Below are positions 44,260 to 52,456 of a stretch of 64,000 bases of DNA, piece after piece. Source of the stretch: Actinomadura parmotrematis (GTDB lineage: Bacteria > Actinomycetota > Actinomycetes > Streptosporangiales > Streptosporangiaceae). Below the pieces are notes generated by a model that worked only from the letters and a program-made list of their open reading frames with translations, was not told where the DNA came from and ran no database searches. The stretch's first letter is position 1. Each line of letters starts with the position of its first letter. The position numbers and the translations under genes were made by a program. The stretch covers positions 1-64,000 of the forward strand of contig NZ_JAIBOA010000007.1 of the NCBI RefSeq assembly GCF_019458805.1, given 5' to 3'.

Positions 44260-44265
44260 TAGCGT
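44260..44265 (+). promoter_or_regulatory. -10 box of leaderless aldehyde dehydrogenase transcript
   Basis: TAGCGT lies 7 nt before ATG 44273, so transcription could begin at the start codon. There is no SD in the gap. Confidence 0.5.
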
Positions 44266-44272
44266 CGGGGGC

Positions 44273-45700
44273 ATGAACGTGACTCCCTTCTGGCTGGCCG
44301 GCCGGGCCGCGACCGGCACCGAGACGCTCGCGGTGACCCACCCCTTCGACGGCCGCGAGGTGGCCGTCGTCGCCGTCCCCACCGAGGCCCAGGTGGAGGA
44401 GGCGGTCGCCGCCGCGGACGCCGTCCGCGCCGAGGCCGCCGCGCTGCCGGTGCACGTGCGCGCCGAGGCGCTGACGCACATCTCGCGGCGGCTCGCCGAG
44501 CGCGCCGAGGAGATCGCCCGGCTGATCACCGGGGAGAACGGCAAGCCGCTGCTGTGGGCGCGCGCGGAGGTGCAGCGCGCGGTGTCGGTGTTCCGCATCG
44601 CCGCCGAGGAGGCGCGCCGGGCCGCGCCGGTCGTCCAGCGCCTGGACACCGACCCCGGCGGCCAGGGCCGGATCGCCTACACCAGCCGCGTCCCGCGCGG
44701 CCCGGTGCTCGGCATCGCCCCGTTCAACTTCCCCCTGAACCTGACGGCCCACAAGGTGGCGCCGGCGATCGCGGCGGGCGCCCCGATCGTGGTGAAGCCC
44801 GCCCCGGCCACCCCGCTGTCGGCGCTGGTCCTCGGCGAGCTCGCCGCCGAGACCGCCCTGCCCGCCGGGATGGTGTCGGTGCTGCCGGTGCCGAACGACC
44901 GCGCGTCCGCGCTGGTGGACGACCCGCGCCTGCCCGTCGTGTCGTTCACCGGCTCGGTCCCGGTCGGCTGGGCCATCAACGACCGGGTGCCGCGCAAGCA
45001 CGTCACGCTGGAGCTCGGCGGCAACGCCGCGGCCGTCGTGCTGGCCGACGCCGACCTGGACTGGGCCGCGTCCCGCATCGGCCTGTTCTCCAACTACCAG
45101 GCCGGGCAGAGCTGCATCGCCGTCCAGCGGGTCTACGTCGACCGGGCGGTCGCCGAGGAGTTCACCCCGAAGCTCGTCGAGGCCGTCGGCGGCCTGGTCA
45201 CCGGCGACCCGTGGGACGACGCGACGCAGGTCGGCCCGCTGGTGTCGGTCGAGGCGGCCGAGCGCGTCGAGGCGTGGGTGGACGAGGCCGTCGCCGCGGG
45301 CGCCACCGTCCTCACCGGCGGGAAGCGCGACGGCGCCACCTACGCGCCGACCGTGCTCGCGGACGTCCCCGCCGGCGCCAAGGTGCTGCGCCAGGAGGTC
45401 TTCGGCCCGGTCCTCGCCGTGCAGGTCGTCGACGGCGTGGACGAGGCGTTCGCGCTGGTCAACGACTCGGCGTTCGGCCTGCAGGCGGGCGTGTTCACGC
45501 GTAGCCTGGACGTGGCGTTCCGCGCGCACCGCGAGCTGGAGGTCGGCGGCGCCGTCATCGGCGACGTCCCCTCCTACCGCGCCGACCAGATGCCCTACGG
45601 CGGCGTGAAGGACTCCGGCGTCGGCCGCGAGGGCCCGGCGGCCGCCATGGCCGACTACACCGAGGAGCGGACCCTGATCCTCACCGGCCTCACCCTCTGA
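44273..45700 (+). CDS. NAD(P)-dependent aldehyde dehydrogenase
   Basis: This 475-residue ALDH has the cofactor motif GIAPFNFPLNLTAHKVAPA, FTGSVPVGWAI, catalytic Glu in VTLELGGNAA (about 245) and nucleophile Cys in AGQSCIAVQR (about 280). EVFGPVLAVQ and GVKDSGVGREG end it. It oxidises an aldehyde to the acid; the substrate cannot be read from sequence. It is divergent from the mycothiol dehydrogenase gene, so a general aldehyde-detoxification role is plausible. Confidence 0.92.
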   Translation: MNVTPFWLAGRAATGTETLAVTHPFDGREVAVVAVPTEAQVEEAVAAADAVRAEAAALPVHVRAEALTHISRRLAERAEEIARLITGENGKPLLWARAEVQRAVSVFRIAAEEARRAAPVVQRLDTDPGGQGRIAYTSRVPRGPVLGIAPFNFPLNLTAHKVAPAIAAGAPIVVKPAPATPLSALVLGELAAETALPAGMVSVLPVPNDRASALVDDPRLPVVSFTGSVPVGWAINDRVPRKHVTLELGGNAAAVVLADADLDWAASRIGLFSNYQAGQSCIAVQRVYVDRAVAEEFTPKLVEAVGGLVTGDPWDDATQVGPLVSVEAAERVEAWVDEAVAAGATVLTGGKRDGATYAPTVLADVPAGAKVLRQEVFGPVLAVQVVDGVDEAFALVNDSAFGLQAGVFTRSLDVAFRAHRELEVGGAVIGDVPSYRADQMPYGGVKDSGVGREGPAAAMADYTEERTLILTGLTL

Positions 45701-45962
45701 CGCGCCGCGCGGCCCGGCGCTCCCGGGGCGCCGCCGCGCCCGTCGTCGACCTCGGGGACGTCGCCTGCGCCGGCTCGCGCCGCCTCGGCACCGACATCGC
45801 CGGGACGGCGCGCGCCGTCCGCTGGTTCAGCGCCCTGCGCCGGGCCCGCCGAGACCCCTCCGCGGGGCCCTCGTGAACGTGTGCGCGCGGCCCCGCGGGT
45901 GCTCTGTCCTGCGACTTTGCGCGGAGTTGTTTGTCCCCTTTGCCCGCGGGGAGTACGGCGGC

Positions 45963-46109
45963 ATGTACACCATCCTGTGGCTCATCGCAGTCGTTCTGGT
46001 CATCGCGGGCATCTACGTCATCGTGGCGCGCCGCGACCTGCTCTGGGGCATCGTCCTCATCGTCGTCGGCCTCCTGGTGGGCCCGGGCGGTGTGAGCATC
46101 TTCCACTGA
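45963..46109 (+). CDS. 48-residue GPGG-motif hydrophobic membrane protein
   Basis: The tiny protein has two hydrophobic stretches (ILWLIAVVLVIAGIYVIVA; LWGIVLIVVGLLVG) with a basic turn (RRD) and ends GPGGVSIFH. Small hydrophobic proteins with this GPGG end are common in actinomycetes and of unknown role. ATG 45963 has GGGGAG 9 nt upstream. A terminator hairpin follows. Confidence 0.72.
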   Translation: MYTILWLIAVVLVIAGIYVIVARRDLLWGIVLIVVGLLVGPGGVSIFH

Positions 46110-46112
46110 TCC

Positions 46113-46133
46113 GGCCCCGGACCGACCGGGGCC
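46113..46133 (+). terminator. Terminator after the GPGG protein gene
   Basis: An 8-bp GC stem (46113-46120 with 46126-46133) starts 4 nt past the stop. Confidence 0.55.
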
Positions 46134-46149
46134 CGACCGCCGCAAGCCG

Positions 46150-46179
46150 CCCGCGCACCGCCGCCCACAGGTGCGCGGG
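46150..46179 (-). terminator. Terminator of the 46213 MBL gene
   Basis: A perfect 10-bp stem (46150-46159 with 46170-46179) lies beyond the minus-strand stop. Confidence 0.6.
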
Positions 46180-46212
46180 CCGAAACCCCCGCCCGCCCGG
46201 CCGCGAGGGGTG

Positions 46213-46878
46213 TCACCAGCCGCGCTTGCGCCATTCGGGCAGGGACGGGCGCTCGCGGCCGAGCGTGGAGTCCTTGCCGTGGCCGGGGTAGAACCACGTC
46301 GCGTCCGGGAGCCGGTCGAAGACCCGCTCCTCGACGTCCGACACCAGCTGCTGGAACAGCGTCGGGTCGCCCCAGGTGTTGCCGACGCCGCCGGGGAACA
46401 GGCTGTCGCCGGTGAACAGGTGCGGCCGGTCGGCGAGGTCGCCGCCGGCGTCGTACAGCAGCGCGATCGACCCGGGCGTGTGGCCGCGCAGGTGGATCAC
46501 CTCCAGGACCGCCCGGCCCACCCGCACCGTGCCGCCCTGCTCGACGGGTTCGGCGACCGGCAGCGGCAGCGCCTCCGCGTCGTGCGGATGGGCGACGACG
46601 GACGCGCCCGTCGCGGCCGCGACCTCGGCCAGCGCCATCCAGTGGTCCTGGTGCCGGTGGGTGGTGACGATCCGGTCGAGCGGGCCGTCCCCGACCAGCT
46701 CCAGCAGCCGCGCCGCGTCGTTGGCCGCGTCGATCAGCAGCTGCTCGCCCGTCGCGGTGCAGCGCAGCAGGTAGGCGTTGTTGTCGTAGGGGCCGACCGA
46801 CGCCTTGGCAACGGTCAGGCCCGGCAGTTCCCGCACGTCGGCCCGGCCGCCCGGCTCGACGTTTCCCGTGTAGCTCAT
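46213..46878 (-). CDS. MBL-fold hydrolase (glyoxalase II-like)
   Basis: The 221-residue protein has TTHRHQDHWMALAEV near 75 (HxHxDH), HLRGHTPGS, FTGDSLFPGG and YPGHGKDST, a complete glyoxalase II-type metal site. It probably hydrolyses a thioester such as a mycothiol conjugate. ATG 46878 has AGGAGG 4-5 nt upstream. It is divergent from the CRP-NB-ARC regulator with a 166-bp spacer. Confidence 0.88.
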   Translation of the reverse strand: MSYTGNVEPGGRADVRELPGLTVAKASVGPYDNNAYLLRCTATGEQLLIDAANDAARLLELVGDGPLDRIVTTHRHQDHWMALAEVAAATGASVVAHPHDAEALPLPVAEPVEQGGTVRVGRAVLEVIHLRGHTPGSIALLYDAGGDLADRPHLFTGDSLFPGGVGNTWGDPTLFQQLVSDVEERVFDRLPDATWFYPGHGKDSTLGRERPSLPEWRKRGW

Positions 46879-47044
46879 CGGCCCTCCTGGTGGACGTTCC
46901 CCGGACAGTGTCCACCATCGCGCGCCCCGGCACCCGTTTGCGTCACGCGACGCACCCCATGCGTGTCCTTTCTGGCGGAACGCCGGCCCGGCCCGTTCCA
47001 CCATGGAGGCGGCGACGGGGGACGACGTCGGAGGGGAGGACCGG

Positions 47045-50000
47045 GTGCTCGACGAGCACGACGCCCGGCCGGGCAGTTTCTGGCAGCGGCTGGCTCCCGA
47101 CGACCGGCAGGCGCTGCGGGCGATGGGACGGCGCGCAGAGATCCCCGCCGACGGCCTGCTCTGCCATCAGGGCGCGCTCGCCTCCGGCGTGTACGTGCTG
47201 TTCCGGGGGCGCATCGCCAGCACCGTCCTCGCCAAGGAGTACGTGCTGTCCAGCGAGGGCGACGAGTCGATCATCGAGCTGTTCGGCGCCGGCGACCTCA
47301 TCGGCGCGCTCGCCCCCTGGGGCCACCCGCAGCGCGGCTCGGTCGCCGCCCTGGAGCGCCTCACCGTCCTCCGCGTCGACCGCGGCCGGTTCGGCGACCT
47401 GCTCGCCGCCAACCCGCGTGTCACCGAGGCGATGATGGAGGGCGTGGCGCGCTCGGCGGACCTGTCGGGCCGCCGCGCCGCCGTGTCCTCGGCCGAGCAC
47501 CCGCGCCGCCTGGCCTACCACCTGCTGGAGCTCGGGCACCGCTTCGGCGAGCGGTTCGGCGACGAGGTCCGCGTCCCGCAGCGCCTCAGCCAGGCCGAGC
47601 TCGCCAACTGGTCGGGCATCTCCCGCGAGACCCTGGTCCGCTGGTTCCGGATCTGGCGCAACCGCGGCATCCTCGACCGCGCGCTCCGCCCGCTGACGAT
47701 CCTGGACCCCGACGGCCTGCGCAACGCCGCGAGCCCCTGGGGCGACGAGTGGTCCGACGCCGCGCTGGAGCCCGCCGGGCGGCCCGCCCCGCACGCGACG
47801 CTGGCGGGCCGCGTGCAGGTCCCGCTGGACGCGCCGCCCGGCGCGGCGGCGCGGCGCCCGGTGCGGCTGCCCGACGACAAGCCGTTCTTCACCGGCCGCA
47901 CCGTCAGCCTGGGCAAGCTCGACCTGCTGCTGTCGCAGGAGGTGCCGCCGCGCGGCGTGGTCATCGAGGGCATGGCGGGCATCGGCAAGACGACGCTGGC
48001 GCTGCACTGGGCGCACCGCACCGCGCACCGCTTCCCCGACGGCGTGGTCTTCGCCGACCTGCGCGGCACCGGCCCGGCCCCGGCGACCCCCGCCGAGGCG
48101 ATGGGGCAGGTGCTGCGCGGCCTCGGCGTCCCCGGCGACCTGCTGCCGCGCGCCGAGGACGAGCTCGCCGCGCAGTGCCGGTCGCTGCTGGCGGGCCGCC
48201 GCATGCTGCTGATCCTGGACAACGCCGCCGACGTCGGGCAGGTCCGGCCGCTGGCCGCCGCGACCGACGCGGGCATGGTCGTCGTCACCACCCAGCGGCG
48301 GATGCCGAACCTGCTGGAGGGCGCCGACGTGCGGACGCTGGAGCTGCGCGAGATGGCGCCCGACGAGGCCGTCGAGATGATCGCGGCGGTGCTCGGGCCG
48401 GCCGACCGGCGGGTCCGCGACGAGGGCCGCGCCACCGTCCGCCTCGCCGAGCAGTGCGGGCTGCTGCCGCTGGCGCTCGCGGTGGTGGCGGGCCGCCTCG
48501 CCGACAACCCCGCCGACTCCATCGCCGCGACGGTCAAGGAGCTCGCCGTCAGCGACGCGCCCGCGCCCGCCGGGGTCCTCGCCGGGCCCGGCCCGCCGGG
48601 CCTGCACGCCCTGCTCAGCCCGACGTTCGAGCTGGCCTACCGGGGGCTGCGCCGCGACCACCGCGCCGCGTTCCGGCGGCTCGGCCTGCTCGCCGGGCCC
48701 GACTTCACGCCCGCCGCGCTCGCCGCCCTCACGGGGCGGCCCGCCGCCGACGCCCGCGCCGCCCTCGCCGCGTTCCGCCAGACCTACCTCGTCCAGGAGG
48801 TCGGGCCCGGCCGGTACCGGCTGCACGACCTGCTGCGCGACTTCGCCCGCGAGCGCGGCCTCGCCGAGGACCTCGACAGCGACCGCCTCGCCGCGCAGCG
48901 CCGCCTGCTGGCCGGCTACCTGGCCGAGGCGCGCGCCGCGGGCGCCGCCCTCGGCGCCCGCCGCCGGCCCGCGCTGGACCGCTCGCCGCGCCCCGCCGCG
49001 GCGGGGGAGGGGACGGCGCCGCCCGCCGCGGGGGCGCGGGCGGCGGCCGTCTCCTGGTTCGAGGCCGAGCGCCGCAACCTGGTCGCCGCCGTCCACCAGG
49101 CGGCCCGCCTCGGCCTGCACCGCACCTGCTGGGAGCTCGCCGACGCGCTGTTCGACCTCCAGGACTTCCGCCGCTACAGCGACGACGTCATCGCCGTCCA
49201 CCAGGCCGGGCTGCGCGCCGCCCGCGCCGAGGAGGACTGGGGCGCCGCCGCCGTCATGATGCACGCCCTCGCCGTCGCGCACGCCCAGCAGGGCCGGTCG
49301 CTGCAGGCCATCGCCTACGGCGAGGACGCCCGCCGCGGCTTCCGGTCGGTCGAGCCGCCCGACCGCCACGGCGAGGCCGTCACCCTCGCCACCCTCGCCG
49401 ACGTGCACGTGGCGCTCGGCCGCTACCCGTCGGCGATCGTGCACGCGAGCCGCTCCCTGGACCTGCACGTGGCGCTCGGCGACCGGGCCGGCGTCGCCCG
49501 CGCCCACGAGACCCTCGCCCGCGCTCACAACGCCCTCGCCGACTACCCGCCGGCCGAGCGGCACGCCCGGCACGCCCTCGAACTGCGCCGCGACCTGAAC
49601 GACCCGCACGGCGTCGCCGAGACGCTGCTGACGCTGTCGCAGGTGCGGCGCCGCCGCGGCTCGGTCCACCACGCCGTCTCGTTCGGGCTGGAGGCGCTGG
49701 CGATCCGCCAGGAGCAGGCCGACCGGTTCGGCACCGCGCAGGCCCTCACCGAGCTCGCCCGCATGTACACCGCGCTCGGCATGCGCGACCTGGCCCGCCG
49801 CGACGGCGAGCAGGCGCTGCGCTCCTACCGGATGCTCGGCGCCCGCCCCGGCGAGGCCCGCGCCCTCGCCACCCTCGGCCGCCTGTCCTACGAGGACGCC
49901 CGCTTCGCCGCGTCCTTCACCTACCTCGGGCAGGCCCTGGCCCTGCACCGCGACACCGGCGACCGGCAGGGCGAGGCCGAGGCGCTGTCGGAGCTCGGCA

Positions 50001-50809
50001 TCGTGCACTGGCGCCTCGGCCGCCACCGCGAGGCCCGCGAGCACCTGGTGCGCGCCCTGGAGATCCGCCGCGAGATCGGCGACCAGCACGGCGAAGCCCA
50101 CGACCTGGAGCACCTGGCGATCGTGATGCGCCGGATGGGGCGGCACGAGGAGTCGTTCGTCCTCGGCCTGGAGGCGCTGGACCTCTGGCACCGGCTCGGC
50201 GCGAAGGCCGGCCTCGCCGGCACCCTCGGCAGCCTCGCCCGCACCTACCTGCGGCTCGGCCTGCCCGAGGAGGCCGAGCGGGCCGCCGCGCAGGCCCTCG
50301 CCGTCCGCCGCGAGATCGGCGACTGGTACGGGATGGGCGTCGGCACCGACACCGTCGCGGTCGTGCTGCGCGGCACCGGCCGCCACACCGAGGCGCTGAA
50401 GGCCGAGCGCGACGCCCTGCGGCTGCTCCGCGAGGTCGGCGACCGGCACGGCGAGAGCACCGCCCTGGTCCACCTCGCCGCCATCCACCTGGCCCTCGGC
50501 GACGACACCGCCGCCCTCGCCACCGGCCGCCAGGCCCTGGACCTCGCCACCGAGCTCGGCGACGCCCGCGAGCTCGCGGGCGCCCGCCACGTCATGGGCG
50601 GCGCCCTCCAGCACCGCGGCGAGCACGCGGCCGCGGCCGAGCAGTTCCGCGCCGAGATCGAGCTGCGCCGCGACATGGGCGACCACCGCGGCCGGCACGA
50701 CGCGCTGAGCCGGCTGCGCGACGCCTGCCTGGCCGAGGGCGACCAGGCCGGCGCCGACGACTGCGCCCGCCGCATCCGCGCGATCGAGCAGTGGCTCGAC
50801 ACCGACTGA
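47045..50809 (+). CDS. CRP-type regulator fused to NB-ARC ATPase and TPR array (STAND)
   Basis: About 1254 residues. Residues 1-120 form a cNMP-binding/CRP beta-roll (ELFGAGDLIGALAP). A Crp-type winged helix follows near 170-205 (RLSQAELANWSGISRETLVRWFRIW). An NB-ARC domain at about 280-600 has Walker A GMAGIGKTTLAL, Walker B MLLILDNA, CGLLPLAL and the MHD-like RLHDLLRDFA. From about 690 to the end there are some twelve TPR units with GD-HGEA-type loops. AfsR-like STANDs usually carry a SARP head; a CRP head is unusual. The phosphate-cassette Glu of cAMP binders is missing (GAL instead of GEx), so the ligand is uncertain. GTG 47045 has AGGGGAGG 5 nt upstream and is preferred to ATG 47003. Confidence 0.85.
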   Translation: MLDEHDARPGSFWQRLAPDDRQALRAMGRRAEIPADGLLCHQGALASGVYVLFRGRIASTVLAKEYVLSSEGDESIIELFGAGDLIGALAPWGHPQRGSVAALERLTVLRVDRGRFGDLLAANPRVTEAMMEGVARSADLSGRRAAVSSAEHPRRLAYHLLELGHRFGERFGDEVRVPQRLSQAELANWSGISRETLVRWFRIWRNRGILDRALRPLTILDPDGLRNAASPWGDEWSDAALEPAGRPAPHATLAGRVQVPLDAPPGAAARRPVRLPDDKPFFTGRTVSLGKLDLLLSQEVPPRGVVIEGMAGIGKTTLALHWAHRTAHRFPDGVVFADLRGTGPAPATPAEAMGQVLRGLGVPGDLLPRAEDELAAQCRSLLAGRRMLLILDNAADVGQVRPLAAATDAGMVVVTTQRRMPNLLEGADVRTLELREMAPDEAVEMIAAVLGPADRRVRDEGRATVRLAEQCGLLPLALAVVAGRLADNPADSIAATVKELAVSDAPAPAGVLAGPGPPGLHALLSPTFELAYRGLRRDHRAAFRRLGLLAGPDFTPAALAALTGRPAADARAALAAFRQTYLVQEVGPGRYRLHDLLRDFARERGLAEDLDSDRLAAQRRLLAGYLAEARAAGAALGARRRPALDRSPRPAAAGEGTAPPAAGARAAAVSWFEAERRNLVAAVHQAARLGLHRTCWELADALFDLQDFRRYSDDVIAVHQAGLRAARAEEDWGAAAVMMHALAVAHAQQGRSLQAIAYGEDARRGFRSVEPPDRHGEAVTLATLADVHVALGRYPSAIVHASRSLDLHVALGDRAGVARAHETLARAHNALADYPPAERHARHALELRRDLNDPHGVAETLLTLSQVRRRRGSVHHAVSFGLEALAIRQEQADRFGTAQALTELARMYTALGMRDLARRDGEQALRSYRMLGARPGEARALATLGRLSYEDARFAASFTYLGQALALHRDTGDRQGEAEALSELGIVHWRLGRHREAREHLVRALEIRREIGDQHGEAHDLEHLAIVMRRMGRHEESFVLGLEALDLWHRLGAKAGLAGTLGSLARTYLRLGLPEEAERAAAQALAVRREIGDWYGMGVGTDTVAVVLRGTGRHTEALKAERDALRLLREVGDRHGESTALVHLAAIHLALGDDTAALATGRQALDLATELGDARELAGARHVMGGALQHRGEHAAAAEQFRAEIELRRDMGDHRGRHDALSRLRDACLAEGDQAGADDCARRIRAIEQWLDTD

Positions 50810-50830
50810 CGGCGGAACGGGGAGCGGGGG

Positions 50831-50852
50831 CGGGCGCGTCAGGACGCGCCCG
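50831..50852. terminator. Bidirectional terminator between convergent genes
   Basis: A perfect 10-bp stem (50831-50840 with 50843-50852) lies between the STAND regulator stop (50809) and the amidase-like stop (50898). Confidence 0.7.
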
Positions 50853-50897
50853 GCTCCGGCGGTGACGGCTGGGCCGTCCTCGCCGGAGCGCCGCGCG

Positions 50898-52139
50898 TCA
50901 CGCCGACCGGACGGCGGTCAGCGGGCCGCGCGCGGGGGCGCGCATGATCTGCGGGGGGTCGGCCGGGCGGCGCAGGTGCCAGGACGTCTCGGCCTGGTAG
51001 GCGGCGACGACCTCCAGCAGCCGGTCCTCCTCGTAGGGGCCGCCGCCGAGGATGGTGCCGACCGGCATCCCGGTCGCGTCGAACCCGATCGGGAAGGCCG
51101 CCTCGGGCAGGCCGAGCGCCGCGAACGGCGTCGGGCCGGGCTGGAGCAGCAGGTCGCAGCTCTCCAGTGCGCCCTCCAGGAGCAGCTCGCGCAGCAGGTG
51201 CGCCTTGGCGCGCTCGGCGGGCCGGCCGTCGGTGAAGGGACCCGACAGCAGGTCCCAGCCCTGCGGGTAGGCGACCTCGCGGAGCCGTACCCCGCCGATG
51301 CGCTCCAGCGTCGCGAGGAACTCCTTGTGCGCGGGCGTGCGCGGGTAGTCGGCGGGCACCCCGATCCAGGTCGGGCGGCGCAGCCGCACCCGCTTGGCCC
51401 GGCGGATCGGCGTCGCGGCGCGCACCAGGTCGGGCAGCGGCGGCAGGCCGAGCGTGCGCGGGTCGTGCGGGTCGGGACCGGCGAGCACCGACAGCACCAT
51501 CGCGGCGTCCATGGCGTCGCGGGCGAGCGGGCCGGCGACGTCGCGGCCGTGCGCGAGGCTGCGGCCCATCGTCGGGCGGATCGCGGTGAGGTTCTGCCGC
51601 AGCGCGGGCGGCAGCACGCCGCCGGTGCGGGCCGTGCCGACGCCGGCGACGGCGAGCCGCGCGGCGACCGCGCAGGCGGTGCCGGCGTCGCGGGCCGGGT
51701 TGATCGGCGCCCAGGCGTTGGCGGTGGTGGTGCTCGCGGTGCCGAGCACGATCGCGCCCGCGGCGCGCAGCCGCTCGGCGGCGAAGGAGTCGCCGGCGAC
51801 CATCGGCAGCCCGGCGAGCGGCCCCTCGGCGGGCCGGGCGGCGGCCGCGCGCGCCTCGTCCGCGAGGACCTCGGCGTACGCCTGGTAGAGGTTGTCGTGC
51901 GCGTCGATGCGGGCCAGGTAGGCGGCCACGAGCGAGGCCGGCGTGAGCAGCCCCTCGCGGATCAGCCAGGCGGCCTCGGCGAGCGTCGCCTCGGCCGGGT
52001 CCTCCAGGGCCTCGGGCCGGAGCCGCACGGAGGCGGGCAGGACGGCCACGCGCGGCCGGGCGGGCACCGCCACGGGGGCGGGGCCGGCGGCGACGCCGTT
52101 GCGGGCCAGGAACAGGCGGCGTGCGGGTTCGCGGTTCAC
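50898..52139 (-). CDS. Amidase-signature protein lacking the catalytic triad
   Basis: The 413-residue protein follows the amidase (AS) fold order: AAYLARIDAHDNLYQAY, GPLAGLPM, LRAAGAIVLGTAS, NPARD, GRSLAHGRDVAGPLARD, LSVLAGPDPHD, and a GPTPFAALGLPEAAFPIGFD end. All three catalytic positions are changed: the VKD lysine region reads MVAGDSF, the GGSSGG block reads DAGTACA, and the DTGGS nucleophile region reads RTGGVLP. A stretch of about 25 residues near the Lys is missing. It is therefore probably a pseudoenzyme. GTG 52139 has only a weak SD and overlaps the stop of a short leader ORF. It has no signal peptide, though a basic RRLFLARNG lies near the start. Confidence 0.8.
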   Translation of the reverse strand: MNREPARRLFLARNGVAAGPAPVAVPARPRVAVLPASVRLRPEALEDPAEATLAEAAWLIREGLLTPASLVAAYLARIDAHDNLYQAYAEVLADEARAAAARPAEGPLAGLPMVAGDSFAAERLRAAGAIVLGTASTTTANAWAPINPARDAGTACAVAARLAVAGVGTARTGGVLPPALRQNLTAIRPTMGRSLAHGRDVAGPLARDAMDAAMVLSVLAGPDPHDPRTLGLPPLPDLVRAATPIRRAKRVRLRRPTWIGVPADYPRTPAHKEFLATLERIGGVRLREVAYPQGWDLLSGPFTDGRPAERAKAHLLRELLLEGALESCDLLLQPGPTPFAALGLPEAAFPIGFDATGMPVGTILGGGPYEEDRLLEVVAAYQAETSWHLRRPADPPQIMRAPARGPLTAVRSA

Positions 52140-52189
52140 GACGTCCGCACCTCGCTCAGGAGCTCCGGGTGGGCGGACGGTCGGGCCAC
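52136..52189 (-). CDS. 17-residue leader ORF coupled to the amidase-like gene
   Basis: GTG 52189 has a near-perfect SD (AGGAGGGG at 52196-52203, 6-nt spacing) and encodes MARPSAHPELLSEVRTS. Its TGA overlaps the downstream GTG as GTGA. The main gene has no close SD, so re-initiation is likely. A short unannotated coding sequence is also possible. Confidence 0.5.
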   Translation of the reverse strand: MARPSAHPELLSEVRTS

Positions 52190-52444
52190 GGGCTTCCCCT
52201 CCTCTGATCGATCCTTGTGGACAGTCCATCCCGGCGAGGTTTCGGGAGCGTTGCCTGTACGTCGTGCGGAGGTTACGTTTCGCATCCCCGAGTCCAAACT
52301 GTCGAGCTGCGGCGGGTGGGCGCGTCCTTCATCCCCGAAACAACGCGTTATATGTGCGGTGTCGGGTACAAGCCGGGCACTCGTGGGAGTAGTCCCGCGC
52401 GTACGGCCCGTGGCCGGTACCGGCCGCCGTCGTTGCGGCGGGAA

Positions 52445-52450
52445 CAAAAT
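52445..52450 (+). promoter_or_regulatory. Possible -10 of leaderless MBL/zinc-ribbon gene
   Basis: CAAAAT lies 6 nt before ATG 52457. It departs from TANNNT at position 1, so support is weak. Confidence 0.3.
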
Positions 52451-52456
52451 GGGGGC

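Noticed and set aside
45701..45876. Coding-like plus frame after the aldehyde dehydrogenase (contains VVDLGDVACAGSRRLG)
   Set aside because: No plausible start codon or SD; it could be a gene remnant, but the evidence is too thin to annotate.
47003..47044. ATG 47003 as start of the CRP-NB-ARC gene
   Set aside because: No SD precedes it, while GTG 47045 has AGGGGAGG at ideal distance; the extra 14 residues are acidic and unconserved-looking.
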